Positions 1-11,697 of a DNA stretch of 64,000 nt are shown here, one piece after another. The first letter of the stretch is position 1. Each line of letters starts with the position of its first letter. The notes under the pieces are model-generated. The model was given only the letters and a program-made list of their open reading frames with translations, ran no database searches and was not told the origin of the DNA. This DNA is from Porodaedalea pini (Eukaryota; Basidiomycota; Agaricomycetes; Hymenochaetales; Hymenochaetaceae), in assembly GCA_002794775.1 (NCBI GenBank), contig NBAY01000004.1, positions 1,116,001 to 1,180,000 on the forward strand, written 5' to 3'. The translations under genes were made by a program, and so were the position numbers.

Positions 1-369
<369 letters not shown>

Positions 370-827
370 TCTATTTTTCTTCGGGCTGTCTACATTTTTT
401 ATTTAGCTGTATTCTATTCATGTATAACGTCTATCTGGTGCTATCAATAGGGGGATCTCGACCCTCGCACGTCGTCACCGTGCCTTGTTTGTGCGTGAGC
501 TCTAAAAGTTGGGTGTGAGTTGCTTCTAAGTTCTGTGCTTCTGCCCCTTCGAGCGGGTTTGGCTGCTTTCACTTGCTAGTGGAGAGACTGAGAACGCTGA
601 TTCCACGCCAGCGGCCGGACGAGGACACGGTTGCTCCTCGAGTGGGTGTGAGAGCCACCAGCTGCCTTGGATTGCCGGAATGTATTAGCTGGAGAAATCT
701 CGAGCAACTCTCGGACGCGGCTCCCGACATCCTACTCCCACTGGCCACTCATGCTGCTCTTCATTCTCGCTCTATCCTCCGTCGCTATGCCGCTCCTATC
801 TCATCATCTCATCCCCTCATCATCCAA
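370..827. other. Intergenic: H3 3' UTR and F-box gene 5' flank
   Basis: No convincing gene was found between the H3 stop and the F-box gene ATG. The reading frame of the F-box gene stays open upstream from 573, but the first ATG that begins a plausible F-box motif is at 828. The stretch therefore probably holds the H3 3' UTR and terminator, then the 5' UTR of the next gene. Confidence 0.5.
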
Positions 828-2034
828 ATGCCCCTCGTCCTCCTTGACCTCCCGAACGAAACCCTCTCCGCCGTTCTCCTTCACCTAGGCCCTGCCGCAC
901 TCAGTGCACTCGTCTGCGTGTCCCGCCGCCTGCAGAGCGTCGGCGAACGTCTTCTCTACAGCGATGTCGTCATCGCAGAATCGGTCGACAGTGATCCAGA
1001 GACAATCGTGGCCCCGCGTCGGACGCTGAACTGCTGCAGCGCCCTAGTGCGTCGTCCCCACCTCGCACAGTGTATCCGGCGGCTCGTAATCCGATGGACC
1101 CGCGACCGAGCACGGAAGCACCACGAATGTCTCCTTGCGCCCGAAGTAATGCCTGCATTACACGGGCTGCTGCGGAGCGCGAGCCAGGTCGAGACACTCG
1201 AGCTGCATCTCGCTGGCTTGCCCGGCGGGTTCGATTACAGCGAGCTGCTCGCCGCCGCGTCTTTCCGGCTCCGCAGGCTCGCGCTCAGCGGGTCCGCCGA
1301 CGCGCCGTGGAGGCGTTTCTGCGGACGCAGCCTTCAATTGTGTATTTACAGCTTGCAGACCACCGCCGGGCCCTCGCGCTCGCGGCGCAGGACATTCCGC
1401 TACTTGAGACATTCCGCGGCGACCTGCAATGCGCCGCGTCCGTCATCCCCGGCCGACCCGTGTCCGCGCTCGTGCTGAGCGGACACGAACCCTCCGAGCA
1501 GCTGCTCGTCTCACTGGCATACAGCACGCAGCCTATCCGGCGGCTCGACCTCAGCGCGTTATCAGTTACGCCGACGCAGCTGCTCACGATCTCCAAGCAC
1601 CTCACCGCGCTGGAGACACTCCGGATGCGGCTCGCGCTCCGACACACGCTGCATTTCACCTTTTCCGGTATGGTAAGCACCCCCATCCATTCCGCAGCGC
1701 CCCCCTCTTGTCCCATTGCAGCCACGGCGAAATGACTGACGGCTTCTATCTCGCTTTCCTTCGGCCCTCGGCACCCTCGCCGTAACCGCAGATGCTCCTG
1801 TCGGCGCTGACACAGGTGCTCGGCGCCTTCCAGAACCTCGCGCATCTCGACCTCTCCCCGACAAGCGTCGACGGCATCGTCGGCGTCCATAACGAGGTCG
1901 AAGAGCACTCGCTGTGTTCTGCGTGGTCCGGTGTCGCCCCGTCCCTTCGCCGTGTCAAATTTCCCTCCGGCACCGATTGGACACGCGCGCCCGATGGGAT
2001 CTGGCGACCTCTGCCAATTACTCCGGGCCCGTAG
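828..2034 (+). pseudogene. F-box/LRR-like protein, broken by a one-base frameshift
   Basis: The protein starts MPLVLLDLPNETLSAVLLHL, a typical fungal F-box-like motif (residues about 1-45). Leucine-rich, repeat-like sequence follows (LETLELHL, FRLRRLALSG, LRRVKFPSG), as in substrate adaptors of SCF ubiquitin ligases. The frame is open from 828 to about 1300 and then stops making sense. The continuation (VEAFLRTQPSIVYLQL...) is in another frame, and one added base near 1306-1308 would join them. A probable intron spans 1675-1791 and the last exon ends with TAG at 2034. Either the gene is a recent pseudogene or the assembly has lost a base in the GCGCCGTGG stretch. The ubiquitin role is inferred from the F-box only. 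Confidence 0.6.
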
Positions 2035-2666
2035 TCCTGGGTTCCAAGATGCATACTGATGCCTCAGCAAAAGTGGTGATGACGCCCGATGACGCCTCAC
2101 GAGGGCACCGTCTGGCAATGAGCATCCGACAATTTGCGCACGAAACTGTCTCTTTGGGTCTCTTTGGGTCTTCCTTGCTTCCTGATCTTGCGACTAATAT
2201 ATTGCATGGATGTATATCTTCACGCCCGTTTGTGTTTTTGTTCCGATGGATGTTCAAAGCGTCAGCAGACCTCCAGCATCCGAGGCTTAGGCTATAAGCT
2301 TATCGTACTTCAGGGCGATTTAAAAGTACACAACATATGATGATAATGATAATGACCGCGATAATGTAGGTTGTCCGCTAGCATAAGTACTGTTCCGAGA
2401 AATACAATTAATGTTCGTCCCCATGTCGCTGACTAAAGGGATCTGGACACGAGAAGGGGAGCATGAACGAAAGGGGTATGTGTCCAGAAGGAATTACTTT
2501 ACAAGACTGATGATCCACTTAAATGAGTCGCGGGGTTGCAGCGTGTGGGTATCAGTGAATAATGATTATAGTGCAGAAAGGAGAATTTGAGAGGTGGAGT
2601 GGGATAATAACAAGATGAAGTAGCTCGTAGGACACATTAGCATTACCGAAGGTATTGAAGCGGCGT
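2035..2666. other. Convergent intergenic region
   Basis: This lies between the converging F-box and RhoGAP genes. It holds their 3' ends, a tandem decamer TCTTTGGGTC at 2151-2170 and an A/T-rich TGATAATGATAATG stretch near 2340. No gene was seen. Confidence 0.5.
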
Positions 2667-5516
2667 TTAAGCCTCCTCGTTCTCGTCAATGAATATGTCA
2701 GAGTAATGCTCCAGATAGTCTCGATAGCCTAATGGAACAGAGTCGCATTAGCGCCGGCACCATCACGCCAGAATAGACGGCGTCCATGCCCACCTTGTTC
2801 TGGAACGCCTGTTCTGCCATGCCGTTGACTTGTGCCATTGGCTGCCCGCCAGGAGCTGCAGACGGCAGGCCAAATAGAGTTGGACCAAACACGATGGCGA
2901 TGTTCGAAATAGACATCGCGTTCTGTGCTTCCTGTTGCACCACCCTGCGGTAGCAGAAAGATGCGTGAGCTTGAGCATCCGAAACCCACTCGCCGAACCG
3001 ACTTACTTGTACAAATGGCCCATGAAGAACTTCAACGTGGCATAATTGGGGTCAGGAAGGTCGTTCACCCTCTCATGGAGTCGGATGTGCCGTAGCCTAT
3101 CATTCTCGATTTCTATATGGTCGAATGAGGACTCGAAGGACGGACAATGAATGCCTAAATGAGCACACTACGTACTCGCAGCTTCAATAAAGCCTTGGTG
3201 AAGTGCTTGGGTCAAAAGCGGATCGGGAAGCTCCCGTAGCCAAAGCTTGAGAACGCTCGTAACGTTATTAATATCGGACGACCATTCTTCGGCGTCGAGA
3301 TTAACCGAATCAATGTCTGTTTTTGACGGCAAGTCAATGAACGAAACGAAATGCTCTTCATAAAAAGCCCTTTCCTTTATCAAGCCGCTCCTTCAGCTTC
3401 AGCACTTTGGTGATTGTCCCGCTTATTCTGTATAAGCCCTGCGAAGTAAGGCCGTACTTCTCGATAGCCAAGCAACACTTCTCCATTACAGGTGGGATCT
3501 CGACATTGTCACGCATCATCTGCTCAGCAAGGTCTACACCAAACGTAGGCCGCCCCTTGTCCGGAGCTTGATGTGGTCCGTTTGAATTGGCAGTCGTTCC
3601 GGATGTTGTTGAAGCATTAGCAGCAGGATTTGAGTATACCTTGTCGCTGTTACCGTATGTGGGTAAAGGAGGGAGCTATAATGAGAAGCAAAGCATTCAA
3701 TAAAAAGAGGAAGTCTCAACCACTCGTTACTTACGAAGCCTTCGTCCCATGGACCATCCCTCTTCGGACCACGATATGCTTGTCCACCGTGTGCGTAGGC
3801 ATAATTTTGCATATAAACCTTGAAGTCAGAACGGTTGTCAATCGACTCGATCGTTGCCTTAAGTCCTTGACCTAGGAGAATCGACAGAGTTAGGGAGATC
3901 ATGTACTTCTTGAGAATATTATCAACAGACCATCATCGGCTGTGGGCGGTGCGAGCGTCGTCCCGTCACTTAGAACAATAGTCTCGAACAGATATGCATA
4001 TCGAGTAAGGTGATATTGAGTACCCAAGTCGATCTCGTCCGCACACTCTTTCAGAGCCTGACAGCAACAATCTTAGATCAGATTGGTGGCAATAGAAAAT
4101 GTGCAAAGTGATAATTACACGTAGTATGCGAGGTAGTTGGAAATTGAAATATTCTTGCCGCATGGACTGAGTATCTAAAACAGCTTTCCGATATACATCG
4201 GATGCTGTCGACATCCGTGCCCTCACATCATCTTCTTGTCGTTGGATCTATGCGAAATAGTAAGTCAGTGCGAGCAAAAAGACGGAATGAACGTAGAAAA
4301 ACAAACATTTTGGGGATTCTTGCCCTTGAGGAGCAAACCGCCCTTCTGAACTGCCTTCCCCAACGCCCTCTTTCCCCCTCCTCCTGCACCTGGGGATCTC
4401 ATGGCCGTATCCTTCATCGACTCTCCCTCCTTTGCAACGAGAACGCGTTCAAGTTCCTCTGCAGTCAAATCAAATCGAGTCTTGCTCTTCTCCATCGCAG
4501 TTTCCGATTCTTGCAAACTGCGTTCATATCGTGTTGCTAATTCCTTGGTCTTACACAGGCGTAATGTTCAGCAAGCAGATAACCGTGGAATGACAGTGAT
4601 GATCACTAACCTGTTTGCGATTCTTGTCCACTTCTTTAGCTAGAGTAGCCAAATCTTCACTCATCTCATTCAAGCGCTGAGCGAAACGTATTCGGTTTTC
4701 AGCCATGGTTTCGTGGATTTTCATGCTCGACTGCCATGCATTGACAAACGTTCTGGATCATAACCTTAAGAAGATGGCGTAAGTAAAAGATTGACAACAT
4801 ACCCCGCCTTCCCGTCGTTCATGGAGTACACCTCGGATGTGGATTTCGATAGTTTCTGCATACTCCTCCCATATTCTTCCTCCAGGACAGCGCGCTTCTT
4901 GAAGAAAACAGATGCTTCCTAAGGGAATGCGTTAGAAGCTAACACCATGTTTCGTTTCCTCGTCAAATCATACCCTGCAGGAGACCATACTTTGCTTGAT
5001 TCGATCGAGCAGAAGGGGAACGCCACACTTGGTTCAGACATGTGGCATGAGCGGCATGAACTGCGGAAATGCAAGGGCAAAGAAAGAGCTCACATCCATA
5101 TCACATAGAGCTCTGAGCACATTCTCATCGAAGGACGGCTCTACAACCTGCAACTGCTCGCCAGTGACAGATGAAACAGTATCACGGCGTTCTAACGTTG
5201 ATGCACTGTCCCTCCATTTCAGAGGTGGCGCTGACGGCTTGGCTGAAGTATCGAGGCTCGTTCGCGGGGGTGGCGAGACCGATTTTGAAGGAGCAGATGG
5301 TGGAGATGTTCCAAACGTCGAAGAACCAGTACTGGATGACGGTTCCCTGCCAGAAGGTGTTGAAGAAATCGACGGTCGGGTTTGCTGGGAGTGAGAAGCA
5401 TGGCTCGCCGTTGGTGACACGCTGGGCGCGCCGTCGACATAGTCCCAAGAAGAAGAGTTGTAGTGGTCGTCGGGCGTGTGGCCTGATGCTGAAGAGACCA
5501 TTGTCGCTGCTGCCAT
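2667..5516 (-). CDS. F-BAR domain RhoGAP
   Basis: This is a Rho-family GTPase-activating protein of the fungal F-BAR/FCH plus RhoGAP type, acting on membrane-linked Rho/Cdc42 signalling and cell polarity. ATG is at 5516. The N-terminus is Ser/Pro-rich (about 100 residues). The FCH/F-BAR part follows (SFDENVLRALCDMD, KKRAVLEEEYGRSMQKLSK, ETMAENRIRFAQRLNEMS), then a central segment and the RhoGAP domain. The arginine-finger region reads YGLTSQGLYRISGTI, with later conserved blocks LKLWLRELPDPLLT, LKFFMGHLY and NAMSISNIAIVFGPTLFG. About a dozen short introns are needed. There are two oddities. One intron (3317-3374) begins GA instead of GT. The last exon (AIETI, then LEHYSDIFIDENEEA) joins only if one base missing near 2715 is allowed for. 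The family call is firm; exon ends are approximate. Confidence 0.85.
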
Positions 5517-8500
5517 TCCCCGGGTCCAGCTCGACAGTTGAGCGCTTCAGGCAGCACAGTAGTTTGGCGTCGTGAGTGTGAGGACAGAAACGCGCCTTGC
5601 AACCCTCTCGGCAATTCCCTAAATTGCTCTTCCTCTTGTGTCGCACTTCAAGTTCAAACTTCACGCAAAACTCAAGTCAAGCACAACGAGTTCCGCTCAA
5701 AGGCAAAGTAAACGTTAGAAACTCAGCAGGTATTATCCCAGTGTTCCACATCCCATCCTCCTGAGAAGTAATCTTTTTGTTTTTGCTTCCTCGTCCATTC
5801 AGAAGGTGCTGCCGGTGAGATCAAATGGTATCTAGTTAGCAGCGGCCGCCTCATGTATCAAGCCACGTCTGTGCCCTTTACAACGGACCACGACTTGAGG
5901 CAAGACCCTCAACTTCTTCGCCACAGAGTGGGATCTCCAGGATAACATGGAGAAGCTTCGACTAACTCGTCTCTGTGCGCAGCTTCGTTCTAAAGTCCAC
6001 CATCTCTCAGAAGTATTTTGTCTTTGACCACTTTCGTAGGCGATCTCACCGCTCAGCAGCGGCTAACGACGGACTTGATGCAGTAGCAACAGTGCGTGAG
6101 GCACTCCATACTTGTCCCCAAGTCAATTATACTCCTGCCTTAGTCAGATTCTACGTGGCTCTGAAGCAGCAGGTCTGAACTATACTTCAATCGGTGCAAG
6201 ACGTCAAAGAGCTCAGACCTTTCTTGCACTGCGTAGAGAGCAGAAGACCGTCTCGGACTGGTGATGCGATCCGCTTCCGCATACACCGCGTCTGAGTTGT
6301 GCGGCACTCCGACGCATGTTAATCTAAAGTGCGTGAACCTGCCTTCCAGTTACTTAACTCTTCCGAGTCCTTGTTTCCTCGGCCATAGCCTCTCCTCATA
6401 CAGAAACAAGAGTCGCGATGCTCAAGGGGCGGTCGAGACCTAGCAAGGAGACTCCACCACACCATTTGTATGTCCTTCCCTTCTTAAAAGCTTCCATCGA
6501 CATTTTACTTATAAAGTTTCCATCCATCAAGACTTGTTGCGGCATCATTCATTTAGAACTGCCTAAATTCATTAAAGGCGATAAGATCACTCTCTAGAAG
6601 CAGGGTTTTGGAGCTCGCCTATAGAGAGAAAACTCGGCCTCCCGATTCAGCATGTTGATTTGAAGGCTTCTCGATCGTCGTCCCCAAATCAGTTGTTCAA
6701 GGCCTGCCTGCGCAATAACATCTTTGATCGGACTTGGCATTGCTTGAAGCTCTGCTTTGAGGGTTCGCTCGTTCTCGGAAGATCAAGACGTGGGTCGAAA
6801 CGACACTGACTTTCACGGAAGGCTTCGATGACCTTCCGTTTGTTTCGTCGCGCGCTCGCCTAAAGTTGATCAAGGAGCGAGATGAAAGGGCTACTTGATG
6901 AAAGTCACCCCATACTCAAGCCATGCTTTGCTGCATTATGAACTACACGATATCGGGCTGACCCTTTTCTCGCAGTGGATATGTCGGTACGCAAACAAGT
7001 AGCATAAACCATTAATGGCCGAGTAGTAACTAACAAATACCTCAAAGTAAGATGTAGGAAGAATGCTACAAGCAAAACTCTGGGACAGTGTATGTACAAT
7101 ACTTGACGATGGCTTAGTAGCCAGTGGTGTTCCCGTATATCAGGATGTCAAAAATCAACAGAACAAACTTGGCAAGAAGGAGGTTCCAAGATTCAGGGAC
7201 AAGAAGGGCATCTATCAGCCCTATCTTCAACGATGAGTCCGTCGGAAGGCTGGAGTCTGCGTTCGATTAGGTTAGCACATGCATCAATGCGGTATTTTCG
7301 GTACGTACCCGTGCTGGCACGTCACTGCACAATTATGGTTTTGGCGACCATGAAGCTGACTGAGTGCACAGTTTCGCTTGTTGCAGTCCATCTACAGACA
7401 GAACGGGAGCGGCTTGAGTAAACTGTTAAGCTCGGTGATGGGCAGACTTACTCGTTGTCGTCCAATCTCGACTCGGTGATGGCAGGTACTGTACTCAGCG
7501 TACGAGACGAGGTCGAAGCACATTGCTCTTGATTTCCTTTGGAGCCGTGAGCAAATTTGCTTAACTACGAGGACTGGCCAGAGCGTACCTTCTAACGAGC
7601 GGTGACTTTCTTAAGTCTTTTGAAGATAATCGAGGCGGGGTTTGTTGGAGATTGCAAAGGGGAGTAATAACTCTTCTGAGCTCGTTGGAGGAAGATTCGA
7701 GGATGCTAGTGGGTATCGAGGAGAGAAGGTATTTAAAGTAAAGGAGAGAAGACATGCATCCTGTCAGGAAGGACAATATATAAAACATGGCTCTCAACTG
7801 CGCCAAATGATGGGTCGCAGACTACGCCACAGAGTCGCGAGTATGTCAGAAAAAGTAGGGCTATTGCAAGCATCCATTTTTACTGTCGGTGACAAGATCT
7901 ATTAGCATTCGTACTAGTGGGCCGAGATCCAGGCCTCCACAACATCTCGCTTCGTCATAGACTGTGGACAGGCTCGAATGACGGAAGGTAAACCTGATTG
8001 CCGTATGTTCGGATTAACGTAGCCACTCCGACTGGCAGCAAAACAGTTTCCAGTAGAAGTGTCTGAAATGGCGAAATTTAGTCGGGTTCGGACGATCGCG
8101 TGAAAGGGGGGGGGAGGCGAGGAAAGACTCACAATCATCATGCCCTTAAGTTTTGGGGGACATGGTGATTCAAGAGTCCCGAGGGTGATGTCCGTAGTTC
8201 GGGATACGATTCCAGGACGAGGTGATCATGAAACATAGCTTCACAGAGGGTTTTAAGAAGAGAAGATGAGCCTCCCTAGCACGACCTCGTGAGAGAGGCG
8301 ATTGGCCGTGGTGCACCGGGTCGCTTTTCATTTTTCTACAAGCTTAAGCGTGAGCCGCGCAATCAACACACGAGATTCATCGACTCGTAAATCGCCGAAC
8401 TTTAAAGCCGGTGATCTACTGGGTCGAGTCTAGACGCTCGCAATTCTTCGGCGAGCGCCTGCGCCCTGGAATGCAACTGAACCTCATTACACCCGCGACT

Positions 8501-8923
8501 GAAGGTGCGATACCAAGGCCGACTAGAAGGGGCAGCAGAGAATCCTGTGCGTTATCAAAACCGATGTCCCTCGTGTTGCAACTTAAAATGAAGACAAGGC
8601 TCACTCGTTACACGCAAGCGAGAGTCGGAGATGATATCCTTCCCTTTCAGTACCGAGCGGGCCGACGTTGTTCACTTATCGTAGACTCCGAAGACACGTA
8701 ATGCGAACTCGCATTCCTATTTGAGGTGTGATCAGCACCAACTTTTTCTTCGTATTATTCTGAACACGAAAGATATGTGGTGCAATACGGATCATAACTC
8801 CGCCAAAGAAAGGATAACTAACCAAAAGAAGGAAGAAGTTGAGACTCAAAAAGGTACTTTTAGACCAGATTCAACTGTTCTAGGAAATATGTATAATCGC
8901 CGGGCGCCACTAAACTCCAGACT
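5517..8923. other. Gene-poor stretch, no convincing gene
   Basis: About 3.4 kb without an open frame or exon set that I can defend. Short protein-like fragments occur, for example on the minus strand near 6640-6780 (AELQAMPSPIKDVIAQAGLE) and on the plus strand near 6090-6230. They have stops on either side and no family I recognise. No terminal repeats, retroelement motifs or RNA genes were seen. It may hold decayed genes. Confidence 0.4.
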
Positions 8924-11697
8924 TCAAAATTCGTGCGTTGACGGACCACCAGTCAGAAAGGGACCTGCCAGAGTACATCTAGCTAAGTAGCGTGCTAGAG
9001 CCAGTCGTAATACATCCAAACGTTTAAGGGCCTCTTTAGACCCACTAACATTCAGAATGCGAGCTAGAATGCCAAGGTAGTCATCTCCACAACCTTGACT
9101 TGTTCTTAGCGTAACCTCTTCGAGACGTCGGAGAAGTAGACAAGCAGCACTTGAGGAAATAACCAAGTCTCGTTCTAGATTTGAATGTCAGAAGTGACGG
9201 ATGATGTGGAGCGAAAGATATTTCTGACCGTCCTCTAAGAATGGAATGGCATCGTACAGCAGGACGCCCCACCATGCCCTCGGGGCAAGTTCCTCTTCAA
9301 ACATGGACACAAGGTCCAACGCGGCGTTTTCCACGTCACCTAACATGTTTCGTTGATGGAAATCCGCGTACCGAGTAGCAAACTCCAGTCGATGGACAAA
9401 TATACCATGAGGACCAGGCTCTAATCGAAGTTCGTGAAGCGACGGTTCAATGTCGGCAACTAGAGGCACATAATGCGAAGGTCCTACGTCCATCATGCTC
9501 CAGACTGAGTCTAGCAATTATATCCAGGTAAACTGTGGACACACCATGCGTTATGTACTCCTCCATGACAGTCTCTACGATATGTCCAAGCATTGTCCAG
9601 TCTTCGGCCGATCTACAATACGAAACAGCAAGCCCATATTTCTTGAGCTTTACAAGTCCTTGGGCGGCTATCTAGAAGGATTGCCTCTCAGCATTGGCGA
9701 TACGATAGAACATAAAAGCCAATGTTGGGAACTTGCCTGACAAATCATCCTACGCGTGTGCTCTCTTTGATATTCGTAGCAAGTCGCGTTGAGCTCCTTA
9801 ACAATAGTAGACAGATCGCCGCCCTGGTCTTGCACTTCCTCTTCGACTTCCATTGAGGCGTTTTGGTTTTCTTCTCGGCGTCCGCCTTTAGGTGACCGCG
9901 ACCCGGTTATTTTCAATGGTACACGCATTAATACTTCATCCGCCATTTCCATACCGATCTCACCGCAAGTGCAGAGATAGTTGACGGTAAGTAGCCATAA
10001 CCCCGGATCGGAATGCAGGTAATTTGCGTATGATGTCACGTATTGATCACGGACAGACATACCAGTACTAAAAAGATAAGTCGGCATCCGCGCAGCGGTG
10101 GCTCGTGCATAGAGAGAACCTTACTCATCGTCGATTTCGGTGCCAAGTAAACCAGTAGAAGCCATAATGTCCACTAGATGAGCCGGGAGCCATGGGTCCA
10201 TATCGTGCGCGATAGCTAGTGCCTGTATAGGTCGTCCTTGTAACAATTCGGAGTGCAAAGAGTCTTCGTTGTCCGTTGGGTCGGCAGGTACATTTGACAG
10301 TATCCTTCCTACAATATCACTGAGGTAACGAGAAATATCAGTTGGCATTTTGATAGACTAGAAAAAATCACGACTGTACGGAAGTTCGCTTCTTCTCAGG
10401 CCCACATCTACCCATATCCCGTAGATACAAATTATCTCCTTCCAACTACCTCCGAGGTCGACGCAGACGCGTTGTAAAACTTCCTCTCTCCCTTCGAGAA
10501 TCCCAAGCAGATCACTGATATTCTCCCACCAGTTTTCAAAGCCGTCGCTCCTGTCACTCTCAGAGACGCGATCAAGTTCAATGCGTAGAGCTTTCACTTT
10601 GTCCCTCCAGCGCCGAGACGTCGTGAAGAACTCTTTCTCAGTCCTGAAGTTCTTTTGGCGTGGATGTTTATCTAGTATCTCGACTACTTTCTCGGCAATG
10701 CGTTGGAGATTTTCCGATGGGTGGCTTGAGAGACTCCGAAGAAAGAATGTAGAAGACTTCAACAAGCCACGAATAGTTGCCCTTGTGTTCTATCAGCAAT
10801 CGCACTGTAACGAAGGTGGCATCGAAGTACCGTATCAGGTAAGGCCAAAAGACATCATCTTCCCAAGGGCGTTCGAGACCGCTCAGCCGATCTCCTTCCT
10901 CCGTAGAGGGTTCAATGAAATGGGTGTTGAGCCATTCTATAAGCTCGTCGCCCACTGGCACATCCTCAATGCCATCTTCAGGAAGATAGAGTATCTGGAA
11001 TAGAGAAAAGATCGAATATAGAGACCTGTAATGATCACCCGTATATTGTGGCGCGTGATCATTATTTGATGTCGTTTGCTGAACGAATATATGAGATCGA
11101 TCATAGAAAGAAGCCCTGCAAGCACCGAGCTTCTACTCACCATGGAGTGTATCCAGCAGTCTTGTACGTGCAATATGTAATCGTTTGCGAGCTTCCTGGA
11201 TACGGAAACGTTTCCCGGCGTTCGCCCTCTAGCAATCTAAGTGTCAAGCTGGGATTAGAAACACGACTGAGCGACCAACATATTATGTTTAGAGTTTCTG
11301 ACTGATTTAGCATATTCAAGGCCGGCGGCGAAGATTATGGAGGTGTCTGAGACGAACTGAACCGTCGATGTTATCCGCAGAAGCCGGCAGTTGAGCTCGA
11401 GTAACAAACTCACAGTGCGTCTTTCGCCTGTCGGCGGCTGATTCAGTGCAGCAGTATACACATCCTGCTCCATCAAGTCGCTTCCAGCCGAGCCACCTTT
11501 AGAAGAAAACTGGGGAACGTCAAAATTGTGAAGCCTCTTGGCAAAGTCCAACTCACTTGAAGCGGAGATGCAAATACTGCCAAAGAGTTGGAACGAGACG
11601 ACAGAGTAAAAGAAGTAGTCTGGCCAGACTCCAAAAAGTCGTTGAGACGTCCAGCCTCGAAAAGCGACGGTACCAAGCTCAAATGACGGGGCGACAT
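8924..11697 (-). CDS. NUP85: Nucleoporin Nup85
   Basis: This is a structural subunit of the Nup84/Y complex of the nuclear pore scaffold. ATG at 11697 gives MSPRHLSLVPSLFEAGRLND. Further exons read GGSAGSDLMEQDVYTAALNQ, then VGDELIEWLNTHFIEPSTEE, RPWEDDVFWPYLIRYFDATF, SSTFFLRSLSSHPSENLQRI, LLQGRPIQALAIAHDMDPWL, VRDQYVTSYANYLHSDPGLW, WWGVLLYDAIPFLED and a C-terminal LKRLDVLRLALARYLARC. These blocks occur in the order seen in fungal Nup85, an all-helical protein. Roughly ten short introns are needed, so exon ends are approximate. The last exon is taken to the stop at 8924. I recognised the protein from the order of its motifs, not from an alignment. Confidence 0.75.
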
